From Enterococcus malodoratus ATCC 43197 (GTDB taxonomy: Bacteria > Bacillota > Bacilli > Lactobacillales > Enterococcaceae): DNA of 64,000 nucleotides. Position 1 is the first letter of the stretch, and each line of letters starts with the position of its first letter. The position numbers and the translations under genes are program-made. Under the pieces are notes generated by a model. The model was not told the DNA's origin, searched no databases, and was given only the letters and a program-made list of their open reading frames with translations. The stretch spans positions 620,001-684,000 of the forward strand of contig NZ_KE136483.1 in assembly GCF_000407185.1 (NCBI RefSeq), written 5' to 3'. Positions 38,191 to 48,341 of the stretch are shown here, piece by piece.

Positions 38191-39315
38191 TTGGAGGTGA
38201 GGATCATTAGTCGTGAAGAGTTTCCAGAAGAAAATAAGGAGCAGCAAGAAGAACAAAAACCAAAACAAGAAAATTTGACTCCATGGCAATTAGCAAACAT
38301 GGAATACTTAAAACAAAAAAATCTTGAAAATGGTGAAGCTGAGCCATCACAAGTACCACAGAAAAATCCTGAACAATCTGTCGAAACGGCAAGCACTAAT
38401 GAATCTGTCATTGAAAAAAAGGAAGAACCTAAAAAGCCAGATTCAGAAGTGGTAGATGCCGTTATTGAGGAAGATGAGACAGAAGCGGTATCCAATGGAC
38501 CAAAAAATGGCTCCTTTTTAGACCGATTACCGAATATCAGACATGAACGCAATCGTCGCCTCTTACGCAGAACTTCCATTCTGATCGGATTATTTTCGAT
38601 ACCTGCTGTGTTACTATTGTATTATATTTCGCCGTTGGGTAAGCTGGGCGGAGTGAGTGTAAAAGGCAACGAGAATATTTCGGCAGAAGTAATAGAAAAA
38701 GAACTCAATTTTACTATTGGCGATAATCTTTGGAGTCAGTATTTTGATCGTGAAGCGAATGTAAAACGATTAAAGAAACAGAAGCTGCAAATTGAGAACG
38801 CGGAAGTTCACATTGACGGTCTCAATCGTTTTGAAGTGAAAATCAAAGAGTATCCTGAAGTTGCCTATTTGGAAAGTGATGGGAAGTATTCTCCGGTTAT
38901 TTCAAATGGAAAAATTATTCCAATCGAAGTCCCAAAAAATAATGGTGATTTGCCTATCTTAGAAAGTTTTACGGGTTCGAAACGAATTCTAAAGGTATTA
39001 GAAGGGTATAAAAAATTATCCGGAGAAGTAAAACAGGGAATTTCTCAGATAAAATACGCACCAACGAGTGAAAATAAAGAACTATTGGAAATTTTCATGA
39101 ATGATGGAAATAAAGTTCTGGTAAGTATCAATGATTTGGGAGAAAAAATGAAATATTATCCCCAAATCGCTAAACAAATGAATGACAAACAAATTAAAGG
39201 TGTCGTAGATATGGAGGCTGGGATATACAGCTATCCATACGATGAAAAATCCGATACAGAGGATGCGACACAAAACTCGACAGATCAATCTGGAACGGCT
39301 GTTGGAAATGATTAA
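38191..39315 (+). CDS. divIB: Cell division protein DivIB/FtsQ, start codon uncertain
   Basis: Up to 374 residues: a long charged cytoplasmic tail (about 1-120), one membrane helix (about 130-150, TSILIGLFSIPAVLLLYYIS), a POTRA domain (about 152-225, starting LGGVSVKGNENISAEVIEKEL) and the beta domain, then an acidic tail. It acts with FtsL and DivIC at the septum. The only in-frame canonical codons are TTG 38191 and GTG 38197, and both lie in or before the strong GGAGGTGA (38193-38200). Normal spacing from that site points to ATC 38203 or ATT 38206. The coordinates given use TTG; the real start may be 12-15 bases later. Confidence 0.88.
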   Translation: MEVRIISREEFPEENKEQQEEQKPKQENLTPWQLANMEYLKQKNLENGEAEPSQVPQKNPEQSVETASTNESVIEKKEEPKKPDSEVVDAVIEEDETEAVSNGPKNGSFLDRLPNIRHERNRRLLRRTSILIGLFSIPAVLLLYYISPLGKLGGVSVKGNENISAEVIEKELNFTIGDNLWSQYFDREANVKRLKKQKLQIENAEVHIDGLNRFEVKIKEYPEVAYLESDGKYSPVISNGKIIPIEVPKNNGDLPILESFTGSKRILKVLEGYKKLSGEVKQGISQIKYAPTSENKELLEIFMNDGNKVLVSINDLGEKMKYYPQIAKQMNDKQIKGVVDMEAGIYSYPYDEKSDTEDATQNSTDQSGTAVGND

Positions 39316-39480
39316 ATTTATTACAAGAAAATGTTGAATCTTCTTTTTCATTCTAGGCAAAATGTGTTAAAATTGAAGGCAGTGAATTACTTGCAAAAAA
39401 TTATATTTCATGCTTAACAGTAACTTAAAATATTAAATCTGAATAAAGCATTTATTTGAAAATAGGAGGGAATCCCATTC
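39316..39480. other. Gap between divIB and ftsA, probable promoter region
   Basis: This gap of 165 bases is large for the cluster. TAAAAT at about 39369-39374, 17 bases after TTTTCA, could be a promoter for ftsA-ftsZ. No gene or terminator is seen. Confidence 0.35.
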
Positions 39481-40806
39481 ATGGCAAAAGCAGGAATGTA
39501 TGTAGGCCTTGATATCGGGACAACATCGATAAAAGTTGTTGTTGCCGAGTACATCGATAGCCAAATGAATATCATTGGTGTTGGAAACGCAAAATCAGAG
39601 GGAATCAACCGTGGGATTATCGTAGACATCGATAAAACAGTACAAGCGATTCAACGGGCAGTAAAACAGGCCGAGGAAAAAGCTGGGATTCAAATTAAAA
39701 GTGTCAGCGTAGGATTACCTGCCAACTTATTAGAAGTTGAGACTTGTCAGGGGATGATCGCTGTTAACAATGAGTCAAAAGAGATTATGGATGAAGATGT
39801 TCGTAATGTCGCTTCAGCAGCAATGGTTCGTTCTGTTCCTCCTGAAAGACAAATTGTTGCGCTATTACCTCAGGAATTTACTGTTGACGGTTTTGAAGGA
39901 ATTAAAGACCCAAGAGGAATGATCGGCGTTCGTCTTGAAATGTTCGGTTTAGTCTTTACTGGTCCTAAAACAATCATTCATAACATTACAAAATGCGTAG
40001 AAAAGGCAGGGTTATCTGTTGCTGAAACAGTGATTACATCCCTAGCTTTAACAGAATCGACATTATCTGATGGTGAAAAAGATTTTGGAACGATCGTAAT
40101 TGATATGGGTGGCGGACAAACTACAACGGCAGTTATGCACGATAAACAATTGAAATTCACTCACGTAGATCAAGAAGGTGGAGAGTTCGTTACAAAAGAT
40201 ATCTCCATCGTTTTAAATACATCATTTAATAATGCAGAAGCTTTAAAAATCAATTATGGGGATGCGTATCCTAGCCGTACATCAGCTGATGAGGATTTTC
40301 CAGTTGATGTCATTGGGAAGACAGAACCAGTGAAAGTTGATGAACGGTATTTAGCTGAGATTATCGAAGCTCGGTTAGAACAAATTTTCCGTAAAGCAAA
40401 AGAATCTTTAGCTGAGATTGAAGCACTTGATTTGCCGGGCGGAGTTGTTTTAACTGGTGGAGCTGCAAGCTTGCCGGGCGTTGTCGACTTGGCCGAAGAT
40501 ATTTTTGGTACGACAGTTAAATTGCATGTGCCAAATCAAATGGGCTTGAGAAATCCGGTCTTTACAAATGTCATCAGCATCGTCAATTATTCAGCTGAAT
40601 TAAGCGATGTTTACCATTTAGCGAAATCAGCTGTTACGGGTGAAAAAGTGTCTTTATCTTCTTCACCACAGACAAATGCAGTATCAACAGCACCTGTATA
40701 CGATGATTACGAAGCATCAAATGATTATGAAGAAGAAACAAAACCAAAAAATGAAGAAAAAGTAACCGGGAAGATTAAGGACTTCTTCTCTAATATTTTT
40801 GACTAA
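39481..40806 (+). CDS. ftsA: Cell division protein FtsA
   Basis: A 441-residue actin-like ATPase. GLDIGTTSIKVVVAE (phosphate 1), the SHS2/1C domain near residues 85-165, IDMGGGQTTTAVM (phosphate 2) and VVLTGGAASLPGVVDLAE (adenosine) are visible. The C-terminal amphipathic helix GKIKDFFSNIF anchors it to the membrane, after an acidic linker. It tethers FtsZ. ATG 39481 follows AATAGGAGGG. It is 21 bases from ftsZ. Confidence 0.97.
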   Translation: MAKAGMYVGLDIGTTSIKVVVAEYIDSQMNIIGVGNAKSEGINRGIIVDIDKTVQAIQRAVKQAEEKAGIQIKSVSVGLPANLLEVETCQGMIAVNNESKEIMDEDVRNVASAAMVRSVPPERQIVALLPQEFTVDGFEGIKDPRGMIGVRLEMFGLVFTGPKTIIHNITKCVEKAGLSVAETVITSLALTESTLSDGEKDFGTIVIDMGGGQTTTAVMHDKQLKFTHVDQEGGEFVTKDISIVLNTSFNNAEALKINYGDAYPSRTSADEDFPVDVIGKTEPVKVDERYLAEIIEARLEQIFRKAKESLAEIEALDLPGGVVLTGGAASLPGVVDLAEDIFGTTVKLHVPNQMGLRNPVFTNVISIVNYSAELSDVYHLAKSAVTGEKVSLSSSPQTNAVSTAPVYDDYEASNDYEEETKPKNEEKVTGKIKDFFSNIFD

Positions 40807-40827
40807 TCTGTAGGAGGAATAAAAAAC

Positions 40828-42066
40828 ATGGAATTCTCAATAGATAACAATATTAACGAAGGTGCTGTTATTAAGGTTATCGGTGTTGGCGGTGGCGGTG
40901 GCAATGCCATCAACCGTATGATCGAGGAAAACGTCAAAGGCGTTGAGTTCATCGCATCAAACACTGATGTACAAGCCCTTAAAAATTCAAAAGCAGAAAC
41001 AGTTATTCAATTAGGCCCTAAATATACTCGTGGTTTAGGTGCTGGATCACAACCTGAAGTTGGTCAAAAATCAGCAGAAGAAAGTGAACAAGCAATCCAA
41101 GATGCCTTAGAGGGTGCAGACATGGTCTTCATTACAGCCGGCATGGGCGGAGGTACTGGTACGGGTGCTGCTCCGATCGTTGCGAAAATCGCTAAAGACC
41201 TTGGCGCGCTGACAGTTGGTGTAGTTACACGCCCATTCAGCTTTGAAGGACCAAAACGTGGTCGTTTTGCTGCAGAAGGTATCTCATTATTAAAAGAGAA
41301 TGTCGATACGTTATTAATCATTTCAAATAACCGTTTACTTGAAGTTGTTGATAAAAAGACTCCGATGCTTGAAGCATTCCGTGAAGCAGACAATGTTTTA
41401 CGTCAAGGGGTTCAAGGTATTTCAGACTTGATCACTGCTCCTGGTTACGTGAACTTGGACTTCGCCGATGTGAAAACAGTGATGGCTAATCAAGGAACTG
41501 CCTTGATGGGTATCGGTGTAGCAAGTGGTGAAGATCGTGTAGTTGAAGCAACGAAAAAAGCTATTTCATCTCCATTATTAGAGACATCAATCGATGGAGC
41601 AGAACAAGTACTATTAAATATTACTGGCGGCTTAGATATGACGCTATTTGAAGCACAAGATGCTTCTGATATTGTTGCAAGTGCGGCAACAGGCGATGTA
41701 AACATCATCTTAGGTACATCAATCAGCGAAGAATTAGGCGATGAAATTCGCGTTACAGTAATTGCGACAGGAATTGATCCAACAAAAAAGGAGCGTAAGG
41801 CTACACGTAATACACAACGTGCTAGTCAAATCCAATCAGTTCCGCAAAAGCAAAATTTAGATATTGAGCCTGCAAGAAATAATGAAGGCCAATCTGCTTT
41901 TGGTGAATGGGATATTCGTAAAGAAGAAAACATCCGTCCAAAGGTTGAAGAAACGCAATTTGATAACATCGAAAAGAAAGAGTTCGAAACTTTCAATCGT
42001 GAAGAAGTAAAACCTGAAAAAGACGAAGAACTTGATACACCACCATTCTTTCGCCGTAGAAAATAA
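40828..42066 (+). CDS. ftsZ: Cell division protein FtsZ
   Basis: A 412-residue tubulin-like GTPase. [13 protein letters not shown], the tubulin signature [16 protein letters not shown] and the T7 loop [11 protein letters not shown] are present. A variable linker (about 320-395) leads to the C-terminal peptide TPPFFRRRK, which binds FtsA and SepF. It forms the Z ring. ATG 40828 follows TGTAGGAGGAA. Confidence 0.98.
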   Translation: MEFSIDNNINEGAVIKVIGVGGGGGNAINRMIEENVKGVEFIASNTDVQALKNSKAETVIQLGPKYTRGLGAGSQPEVGQKSAEESEQAIQDALEGADMVFITAGMGGGTGTGAAPIVAKIAKDLGALTVGVVTRPFSFEGPKRGRFAAEGISLLKENVDTLLIISNNRLLEVVDKKTPMLEAFREADNVLRQGVQGISDLITAPGYVNLDFADVKTVMANQGTALMGIGVASGEDRVVEATKKAISSPLLETSIDGAEQVLLNITGGLDMTLFEAQDASDIVASAATGDVNIILGTSISEELGDEIRVTVIATGIDPTKKERKATRNTQRASQIQSVPQKQNLDIEPARNNEGQSAFGEWDIRKEENIRPKVEETQFDNIEKKEFETFNREEVKPEKDEELDTPPFFRRRK

Positions 42067-42080
42067 GAGGGGGAGAGCAC

Positions 42081-42758
42081 ATGATCGCTGAAAACTTGCA
42101 TAGAATCGAGCAAGAGATTCAGGAGTCGTGTGCTCTTGTTTCACGTAACCCGGAAGATATTACCATGGTTGCGGTGACCAAGAGTGTCGACTCCAATGCA
42201 GCAAATGAACTCGTTGAATTAGGTGTAACAGATTTAGCAGAAAATCGAGTAGATAAGTTACTTGAAAAAAAGCAAAGTCTTTCGCAAAATCAACAGATTA
42301 AATGGCATCTTATTGGCAATTTACAGCGTCGCAAGGTAAAATTGATTATAAATGAGATTGATTACTTTCATGCATTAGATAGTTTACGTTTGGCACAAGA
42401 AATTCAAAAACGTGCAGAACACCAAATAAATTGTTTCATTGAAGTAAATGTTTCGGGGGAAGAATCAAAGCATGGTATCCAGCCAAAGGAGCTTCCTTCC
42501 TTTATCGAAGAGTTAGAAGGATTAGACAAGATAAATGTGATTGGCTTGATGACAATGGCTCCTTATGAGGCTAGTCAGCAAGAGGTCCGCGATATTTTTT
42601 CTACCTTGAAACGGCTTCAAGAAAGTATGAAAAAATTAAACTTGCAGTATGCGCCATGCACAGAATTGAGTATGGGAATGAGCCAAGACTTCAAAACGGC
42701 AATTGAAGAAGGTGCCACCTTTGTTCGAATCGGAACGGCACTATTTAGGAAAGGTTAG
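42081..42758 (+). CDS. yggS: YggS-family pyridoxal phosphate homeostasis protein
   Basis: A 225-residue PLP-binding single-barrel protein. The lysine that binds PLP is in MVAVTKSVD; WHLIGNLQRRK, ALDS, IEVNVSGEESKHGI and ELSMGMSQDFKTAIEEGATFVRIGTALF follow. It buffers PLP and has no proven enzyme activity. ATG 42081 follows AGAGGGGGAG. The same gene lies between ftsZ and sepF in many Firmicutes (YlmE). Confidence 0.94.
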   Translation: MIAENLHRIEQEIQESCALVSRNPEDITMVAVTKSVDSNAANELVELGVTDLAENRVDKLLEKKQSLSQNQQIKWHLIGNLQRRKVKLIINEIDYFHALDSLRLAQEIQKRAEHQINCFIEVNVSGEESKHGIQPKELPSFIEELEGLDKINVIGLMTMAPYEASQQEVRDIFSTLKRLQESMKKLNLQYAPCTELSMGMSQDFKTAIEEGATFVRIGTALFRKG

Positions 42759-42767
42759 GTAAAGTTA

Positions 42768-43385
42768 ATGGGAATTAGTCTAGCAAAGATCACTGATTTT
42801 TTTGGTTTAGCAGATGATGACATGTATGAAGAAGTAGCAGCGCCTGCACCAAAAAAGCAGGTTAGCCGCCCAGTAAGCACGCCTAAGAAAAAAGAACGCG
42901 TGACGGCACGTCCTACATACCAAAAACAGGAACGTCCAAAGGAAAAAACTCAGCCAGTGGTGAATAGTCAACCGATGAATAGACGGGCTGAGAATGTAGT
43001 GAAAAAAGCAGAAAGTATGCCGAAGAAAAATGAAAAAGTAGTCTCTATGCCAAACAATAACACTCGGGCACAACGACTTGCACCAAGGGTGGAAGAAAAG
43101 AGAAAAGACCGTATTTCAGTAGTTGAACCAAGAGCCTACAACGAAGCGATGACTATCGCAAAACGAGTGGGTCAAGGTGAAGTGGTCCTAATCAACTTCC
43201 AATCTCTAGATGAAATGAAAGCACGCCGCGTCGTAGATTTTCTAACCGGCGCAGTCTTTATGATCGATGGAGATATCAAACGTGTCGGAAATGAAATGTT
43301 TTTATGCACACCAACGAATGTTGAAATTACCAGCTCTACATTGAGTTCTATGGTTGATGACGACATTTATGGATTAGAAATGTAA
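42768..43385 (+). CDS. sepF: Cell division protein SepF
   Basis: A 205-residue SepF. The N-terminal membrane helix is followed by a long basic linker (about 25-115, rich in Lys, Arg and Gln) and the C-terminal SepF domain (about 118-200) with EAMTIAKRVGQGEVVLINFQSLDEMKARRVVDFLTGA and FLCTPTNVEI. It bundles FtsZ and helps tie it to the membrane. The linker is longer than in Bacillus. ATG 42768 is preceded by AGGAAAGGTTAGG. Confidence 0.96.
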   Translation: MGISLAKITDFFGLADDDMYEEVAAPAPKKQVSRPVSTPKKKERVTARPTYQKQERPKEKTQPVVNSQPMNRRAENVVKKAESMPKKNEKVVSMPNNNTRAQRLAPRVEEKRKDRISVVEPRAYNEAMTIAKRVGQGEVVLINFQSLDEMKARRVVDFLTGAVFMIDGDIKRVGNEMFLCTPTNVEITSSTLSSMVDDDIYGLEM

Positions 43386-43398
43386 AGGAGCCGCTTAT

Positions 43399-43674
43399 TT
43401 GGAACTGATTATTACACTTTTTAATATTTTGAATCGATTGGTTTATCTCTATACGATTCTTTTAGTAGTTTACGCATTGATGTCATGGTTCCCAGGAGCT
43501 TATCAATCGAGATTTGGCCAGCTTTTAGGTCGAATCTGTGAGCCCTTTCTTGATTTGTTTCGACGTTTGCCTTTACAATTTGGCGGAATCGATTTTTCAA
43601 TTATGGCAGCTATCTTAGCATTGAATATTGCGATGGAGGTTTTACAAAAAATTCTGATTAATCTTATTTATTAA
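43399..43674 (+). CDS. yggT: YggT-family membrane protein
   Basis: A 91-residue protein with two hydrophobic segments around SWFPGAYQSRFGQLLGRICEPFLDLFRRLPLQFGGIDFS, the YggT/YlmG pattern. YlmG proteins are linked with division and nucleoid distribution. The start is TTG 43399, 8 nt after AAAGGAG; no ATG is available. It lies between sepF and ylmH as usual. Confidence 0.92.
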   Translation: MELIITLFNILNRLVYLYTILLVVYALMSWFPGAYQSRFGQLLGRICEPFLDLFRRLPLQFGGIDFSIMAAILALNIAMEVLQKILINLIY

Positions 43675-43686
43675 GGAGGTGGCAAT

Positions 43687-44469
43687 ATGAATGCAAATGT
43701 CTATCAACATTTTAGACCGGAAGAGCATCCATTTGTTGAAAGTGTTGGCGATTGGTTAGAACAAGTTGAAAGCCAATATGCTCCTTATTTAACGAATTTT
43801 TTAGACCCTCGACAGGCATATATATTGGAAACTTTGATTCGTGAGAACAGCGAATTGAAATTCTCGTTTTATGGCGGATATGAAAATGCGGAACGTTGTC
43901 GTTGTATGATTTACCCAGATTATTATGAACCTCAATTAGATGATTTTGAGTTAGTAATGATTGAGATTAATTATCCGCAGAAGTTTACCGAGCTTTCTCA
44001 TGGAAAGATTTTGGGAACACTGATGAATGCGGGAATCAAGCGAGACTATTTTGGTGATATTATTTCTGACGGCGATCGTTGGCAAATTTTCTTAGCAAAA
44101 GAATCCGCTAGTTATATCGAGAATCAAGTAACTAAAATTGGACGTGTAACCGTTCATTTAGAGGAACGTCCGTACACAGATATTATTATTCCCAAGGATA
44201 GTTGGGTCGAAGAAACTACGACGGCTACTTCACTGAGATTAGACGCGATTATTTCAACCGTTTATAACATCTCACGCCAACGTTCAAAACAGTTAGTTGA
44301 AGCTAATAAAGTTAAAGTAAATTGGTCGGTTAATGAACGGCCGGATTACTTACTTGATTTATTAGATGTTATTTCTGTTCGTGGATTCGGACGAATTCAA
44401 ATTCAAGGTCTAGAAGGAAAAACAAAGAAAGAAAAATTTCGTTTGCGCTTAGGCGTTTTACGAAAATAA
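43687..44469 (+). CDS. ylmH: YlmH-family S4-domain RNA-binding protein
   Basis: A 260-residue protein. The N-terminal YlmH domain (about 1-160) holds TNFLDPRQAYILETL and KILGTLMNAGIKRDYFGDI. A C-terminal S4 domain (about 180-245) has LRLDAIISTVYNISRQRSKQLVEANKVKVNW. Recent work ties YlmH to ribosome-associated quality control, but the location is among the division genes. ATG 43687 follows AAGGAGGTGG. Confidence 0.93.
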   Translation: MNANVYQHFRPEEHPFVESVGDWLEQVESQYAPYLTNFLDPRQAYILETLIRENSELKFSFYGGYENAERCRCMIYPDYYEPQLDDFELVMIEINYPQKFTELSHGKILGTLMNAGIKRDYFGDIISDGDRWQIFLAKESASYIENQVTKIGRVTVHLEERPYTDIIIPKDSWVEETTTATSLRLDAIISTVYNISRQRSKQLVEANKVKVNWSVNERPDYLLDLLDVISVRGFGRIQIQGLEGKTKKEKFRLRLGVLRK

Positions 44470-44490
44470 ATTTATGAGGTGAACAAAAAA

Positions 44491-45198
44491 ATGGCATTAA
44501 CTCCATTAGATATTCAAAACAAAAGTTTCTCCACCAAGATGCGTGGTTATAATCAAGATGAAGTCGATGATTTTTTAGATATGATCGTCCGTGACTATGA
44601 GGACAGTATCGCAAAAAATCGTGAATTAGAAAAATCACTGAAACATTCAGAAGAAAAGCTGGAATACTTCAATGAATTGAAAGAAGCTTTGAATCAATCA
44701 ATCGTTGTAGCCCAAGATACTGCTGATAAGGTTAAATCTTCAGCTAGCAAGGAATCTGAAGTGATTGTTACATCCGCTCAAAACCGGGCAGATGAACTAA
44801 TCTCTAATGCAATGCAAAAAGCGAACTTGTTAACGACAACAGCTGAAGACAAAGCGAAAGAAATCTTAACTGATGCAACTTCTAAAGCACGTCAATTGGC
44901 TGCTGAAACAAATGACTTGAAGAAGAAAACACGTGTGTTCCACCAACAATTACTATTGTTGTTAGAAACACAAATCGATCAAGCGCGCAGCGGCGATTGG
45001 GAAGAAGTGCTTAAGCCAATGTCTTCATACGTTGGTGATGGACATGAAATTCTGAAGGAAGTTTTAGCGAACGAACTTGACAATGATGCTTCGCTTGCAG
45101 TAGACTCAGGTGAACCAATCATCACTCCTGAACCTCAAGATGAAGATATGGGATTAACGATTGATATTCCTGAATTGATTAAATCAGACGAAGATTAA
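44491..45198 (+). CDS. divIVA: Cell division initiation protein DivIVA
   Basis: A 235-residue coiled-coil protein. The N-terminal lipid-binding part MALTPLDIQNKSFSTKMRGYNQDEVDDFLD is followed by coiled coils (about 30-80 and 85-175) and an acidic tail. It marks curved membrane at the septum and poles. I chose ATG 44491 because TGAGGTGA is just upstream; the upstream GTG at 44479 overlaps that site. It ends six bases before the T-box stem. Confidence 0.96.
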   Translation: MALTPLDIQNKSFSTKMRGYNQDEVDDFLDMIVRDYEDSIAKNRELEKSLKHSEEKLEYFNELKEALNQSIVVAQDTADKVKSSASKESEVIVTSAQNRADELISNAMQKANLLTTTAEDKAKEILTDATSKARQLAAETNDLKKKTRVFHQQLLLLLETQIDQARSGDWEEVLKPMSSYVGDGHEILKEVLANELDNDASLAVDSGEPIITPEPQDEDMGLTIDIPELIKSDED

Positions 45199-45201
45199 GC
45201 T

Positions 45202-45427
45202 ATCTAGAACAGAAAAGCTGATTAGATTCTTTTAGCGAGCCGATGACAGTGAAAGTTCGGCAGACCCTCTAATCGGAAAGATCCTCTAGATCATTTGATT
45301 GTGAACTATATAATAGTAGCAATCAACGCGTCATTGCGTTAAAGATGGTTAGAGGAAACTTTTTGAGTTTCAAATTTGGGTGGTACCACGACAAGCTCGT
45401 CCCTTAGCGGATGCGCTTGTTTTTTTG
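45202..45427 (+). promoter_or_regulatory. T-box riboswitch, isoleucine type, before ileS
   Basis: The T-box TGGGTGGTACCACG lies at 45377-45390. A terminator stem follows (ACAAGC 45391-45396 with GCTTGT 45415-45420 and a T-run). Stem I is closed by ATCTAGA (45202-45208) and TCTAGAT (45285-45291), with a second helix CTGATTAGA/TCTAATCGG. The 3' internal loop GAAAGATCC carries ATC (45281-45283), an Ile codon, as the specifier. Uncharged tRNA-Ile would favour the antiterminator and raise ileS expression. Confidence 0.92.
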
Positions 45428-45459
45428 TGTAGAAATATTTTTAAAGGAGACGATCAATA

Positions 45460-48243
45460 GTGAAGACAAAAGAAACCCTTCAACTAGGAAAAACCGGCTT
45501 CCCAATGCGCGGTAATTTACCAAACCGCGAAGGTCAATGGGAAAAAGAGTGGGAAGAAAATAAAATTTATGAGAAGCGCCAAAAATTAAATGAAGGAAAA
45601 CCAACCTTTGTTTTACATGATGGCCCTCCCTATGCTAATGGGAATATTCATATTGGACATGCTTTAAATAAAATTAGTAAAGATATCATTGTTCGTTCAA
45701 AATCTATGACTGGATTTCGTGCACCTTACGTTCCTGGTTGGGATACACATGGTTTGCCAATCGAGCAGGTTTTAGCAAACAAAGGAATCAAACGTAAAGA
45801 AATGACGATGGCTGAATATCGTAAAAAATGTGAAGAGTATGCATTGTCACAAGTTGATAAGCAACGAGAAGATTTCAAACGTTTAGGAATTGCTGGTGAA
45901 TGGGAAAATCCTTACGTGACTTTGACACCTGACTATGAAGCTGCTGAGATTCGTGTGTTTGGTAAGATGGCTGAAAAAGGGTACATTTATAAAGGATTGA
46001 AACCAATCTATTGGTCACCATCAAGTGAATCATCATTAGCAGAAGCTGAAGTTGAATATAAAGACGTGAAATCTCCTTCAATTTTTGTGGCTTTCAAAGT
46101 CAAGGATGGTAAGGGCATTTTAGATACAGATACTTCGTTTATTATCTGGACAACAACACCATGGACATTACCAGCGAACCAAGGGATTTCGGTAAATCCG
46201 GCTTATACCTATATTGTTGTAGAAGAAGCTGATAAAAAGTATGTTATTGCGAAGGGTCTATTAGAGACGGTTGCTAAAGAATTAGACTGGGAAGATCCTA
46301 AGATCATTAAAGAGGTTTCTGGAAAAGATCTTGAATACATGACAGCACAACATCCATTTTACGATCGTGACTCACTAGTTGTTTTAGGAGATCATGTCAC
46401 ATTGGATGCAGGGACTGGATTGGTTCATACGTCACCTGGGCACGGGGAAGATGATTACTTTGCTTGGAAAAAATATAGCAACGATATTATCTCACCTGTT
46501 GATGATCGCGGGGTAATGACAGCTGATGCACCAGGGTTTGAAGGAGTATTTTACGATAAAGTCAATCCTATGGTCACAGATCAATTAGAAAAAAATGGCG
46601 CATTGTTGAAGTTAGAATTCTTCACGCATAGCTATCCGCATGACTGGCGGACGAAAAAACCAATTATTTATCGTGCGACACCACAATGGTTTGCTTCGAT
46701 TGATAAATTCCGTCAAGATATCTTAGACGAAATTGAAAAAGTAGATTGGATCATTCCGTGGGGCAAAACACGTCTGTACAACATGATCCGCGATCGCGGC
46801 GACTGGGTTATTTCTCGTCAACGTGCGTGGGGTGTACCGCTGCCAATCTTCTATGGAGAAGACGGAGAAGCAATCATTACACCAGAAACAACGGAACATG
46901 TAGCACAATTATTTGCTGAGCATGGATCAAATGTCTGGTTTGAACGGGAAGCAAAAGACTTATTACCTGAAGGCTTTACCCATCCAAGTTCACCAAATGG
47001 CGAGTTCACTAAAGAAACTGATATTATGGATGTTTGGTTTGATTCTGGTTCATCACATGAAGCAGTCTTACGTCAACGTGAAAACTTAACGTTCCCAGCT
47101 GACATGTATTTGGAAGGTTCTGACCAATATCGTGGCTGGTTCAATTCAAGTATCACAACAAGTGTGGCAATTAATGGTGTGGCTCCATACAAATCTGTTC
47201 TTTCTCAAGGCTTCACTTTGGATGGAGAAGGCCGTAAGATGAGTAAATCTTTAGGCAATACAATTGTTCCAGATAAAGTAATCAAACAGATGGGTGCGGA
47301 TATTTTACGTCTATGGGTCAGCAGTGTTGATTACGAGGCTGATGTACGAGTATCGATGGATATTTTGAATCAGGTTTCGGAAGTTTATCGTAAAATTCGG
47401 AATACAATGCGTTTCTTATTAGCGAATACCACGGACTTTGAACCTAAAGAACATGCAGTAGCTTACGAAGAATTGCGTTCAGTTGATAAGTATATGCTTG
47501 TACGCTTAAATGATGTCGTTAAAACGATTCGTGAAAGCTATGATAAATATGATTTCACGCAAATCTATAAAACCGTTGTGAATTTCTTGACGGTTGATTT
47601 GTCTTCATTCTACTTGGATTTTGCGAAGGATGTTGTGTACATTCAAGCAGAAGACAGCTACGAACGTCGTTGCATGCAAACAGTCTTCTATCAAGCGGCT
47701 GTAGCATTGACGAAATTGTTGACACCAATCATTCCTCATACGACTGAAGAAATCTGGACATATTTGAAAGAGGAAGATGAATATGTTCAATTAGCGGAAT
47801 TGCCTAGCTATGAAGAATTCCCTAACCAAGCCGAATTGTTGGATACGTGGAAAGCCTTCATGGATTTCCGTGATAAAGTGTTGAAAGCTTTGGAAGAAGC
47901 ACGTAACGAAAAAGTGATTGGGAAATCTTTAGAAGCGAAAGTAACGATTTATCCAAATGAGCAAGTTGCGGCGATGTTAACAGCGCTAGATGCAGACCTT
48001 GCACAATTATTGATCGTATCACCAGATTCATTTAGCATTTCGAAAGAGGAGACACCAGAAAATGCGATGGTATTTGATGATGTAGCGATCTTAGTAGAAA
48101 AAGCTGACGGCGAAGTTTGCGATCGTTGCCGCCAAGTGCGAACAACGGTTGGTGAAGATGAAAAATTACCAACTTTATGTGCTTCATGTGCGCATATCGT
48201 AGAGGAAAACTATCCTGAAGCTGTAGCCGAAGGATTGGAATAA
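45460..48243 (+). CDS. ileS: Isoleucyl-tRNA synthetase
   Basis: A 927-residue class I synthetase. The HIGH motif is [13 protein letters not shown], and KMSKSLGN is the second ATP motif. The editing domain lies between (about 190-390, with [11 protein letters not shown]), and there is a C-terminal zinc site CDRC...CASC. The start is GTG 45460, 8 nt after AAAGGAGA, with no better ATG. It is controlled by the T-box leader. Its place after divIVA is standard in Firmicutes. Confidence 0.97.
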   Translation: MKTKETLQLGKTGFPMRGNLPNREGQWEKEWEENKIYEKRQKLNEGKPTFVLHDGPPYANGNIHIGHALNKISKDIIVRSKSMTGFRAPYVPGWDTHGLPIEQVLANKGIKRKEMTMAEYRKKCEEYALSQVDKQREDFKRLGIAGEWENPYVTLTPDYEAAEIRVFGKMAEKGYIYKGLKPIYWSPSSESSLAEAEVEYKDVKSPSIFVAFKVKDGKGILDTDTSFIIWTTTPWTLPANQGISVNPAYTYIVVEEADKKYVIAKGLLETVAKELDWEDPKIIKEVSGKDLEYMTAQHPFYDRDSLVVLGDHVTLDAGTGLVHTSPGHGEDDYFAWKKYSNDIISPVDDRGVMTADAPGFEGVFYDKVNPMVTDQLEKNGALLKLEFFTHSYPHDWRTKKPIIYRATPQWFASIDKFRQDILDEIEKVDWIIPWGKTRLYNMIRDRGDWVISRQRAWGVPLPIFYGEDGEAIITPETTEHVAQLFAEHGSNVWFEREAKDLLPEGFTHPSSPNGEFTKETDIMDVWFDSGSSHEAVLRQRENLTFPADMYLEGSDQYRGWFNSSITTSVAINGVAPYKSVLSQGFTLDGEGRKMSKSLGNTIVPDKVIKQMGADILRLWVSSVDYEADVRVSMDILNQVSEVYRKIRNTMRFLLANTTDFEPKEHAVAYEELRSVDKYMLVRLNDVVKTIRESYDKYDFTQIYKTVVNFLTVDLSSFYLDFAKDVVYIQAEDSYERRCMQTVFYQAAVALTKLLTPIIPHTTEEIWTYLKEEDEYVQLAELPSYEEFPNQAELLDTWKAFMDFRDKVLKALEEARNEKVIGKSLEAKVTIYPNEQVAAMLTALDADLAQLLIVSPDSFSISKEETPENAMVFDDVAILVEKADGEVCDRCRQVRTTVGEDEKLPTLCASCAHIVEENYPEAVAEGLE

Positions 48244-48264
48244 AAGTATCTATATATAATAGAA

Positions 48265-48300
48265 GAAACCCGGATCGAATTGTCGGCCCGGGTTTCTTTG
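48265..48300 (+). terminator. Terminator of ileS
   Basis: GAAACCCGG (48265-48273) and CCGGGTTTC (48288-48296) form a perfect 9-bp stem with a 14-base loop and a TTTG tail. The T-run is short, so strength is moderate. Confidence 0.75.
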
Positions 48301-48305
48301 TGTAA

Positions 48306-48334
48306 AGAAAAGGCTGAGAAGTTCTCCCAGCCTT
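48306..48334 (-). terminator. Terminator of zwf
   Basis: On the minus strand GGCTGGGAGAACTTCTCAGCC folds into a compact hairpin followed by TTTTCTTT, just after the zwf stop. It faces the ileS terminator. Confidence 0.8.
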
Positions 48335-48341
48335 AAACGAT

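Noticed and set aside
37992-38579. 195-codon minus-strand frame over murG and divIB
   Set aside because: Low-complexity Ser/Phe-rich translation typical of antisense frames; no start signals; both plus-strand genes are certain.
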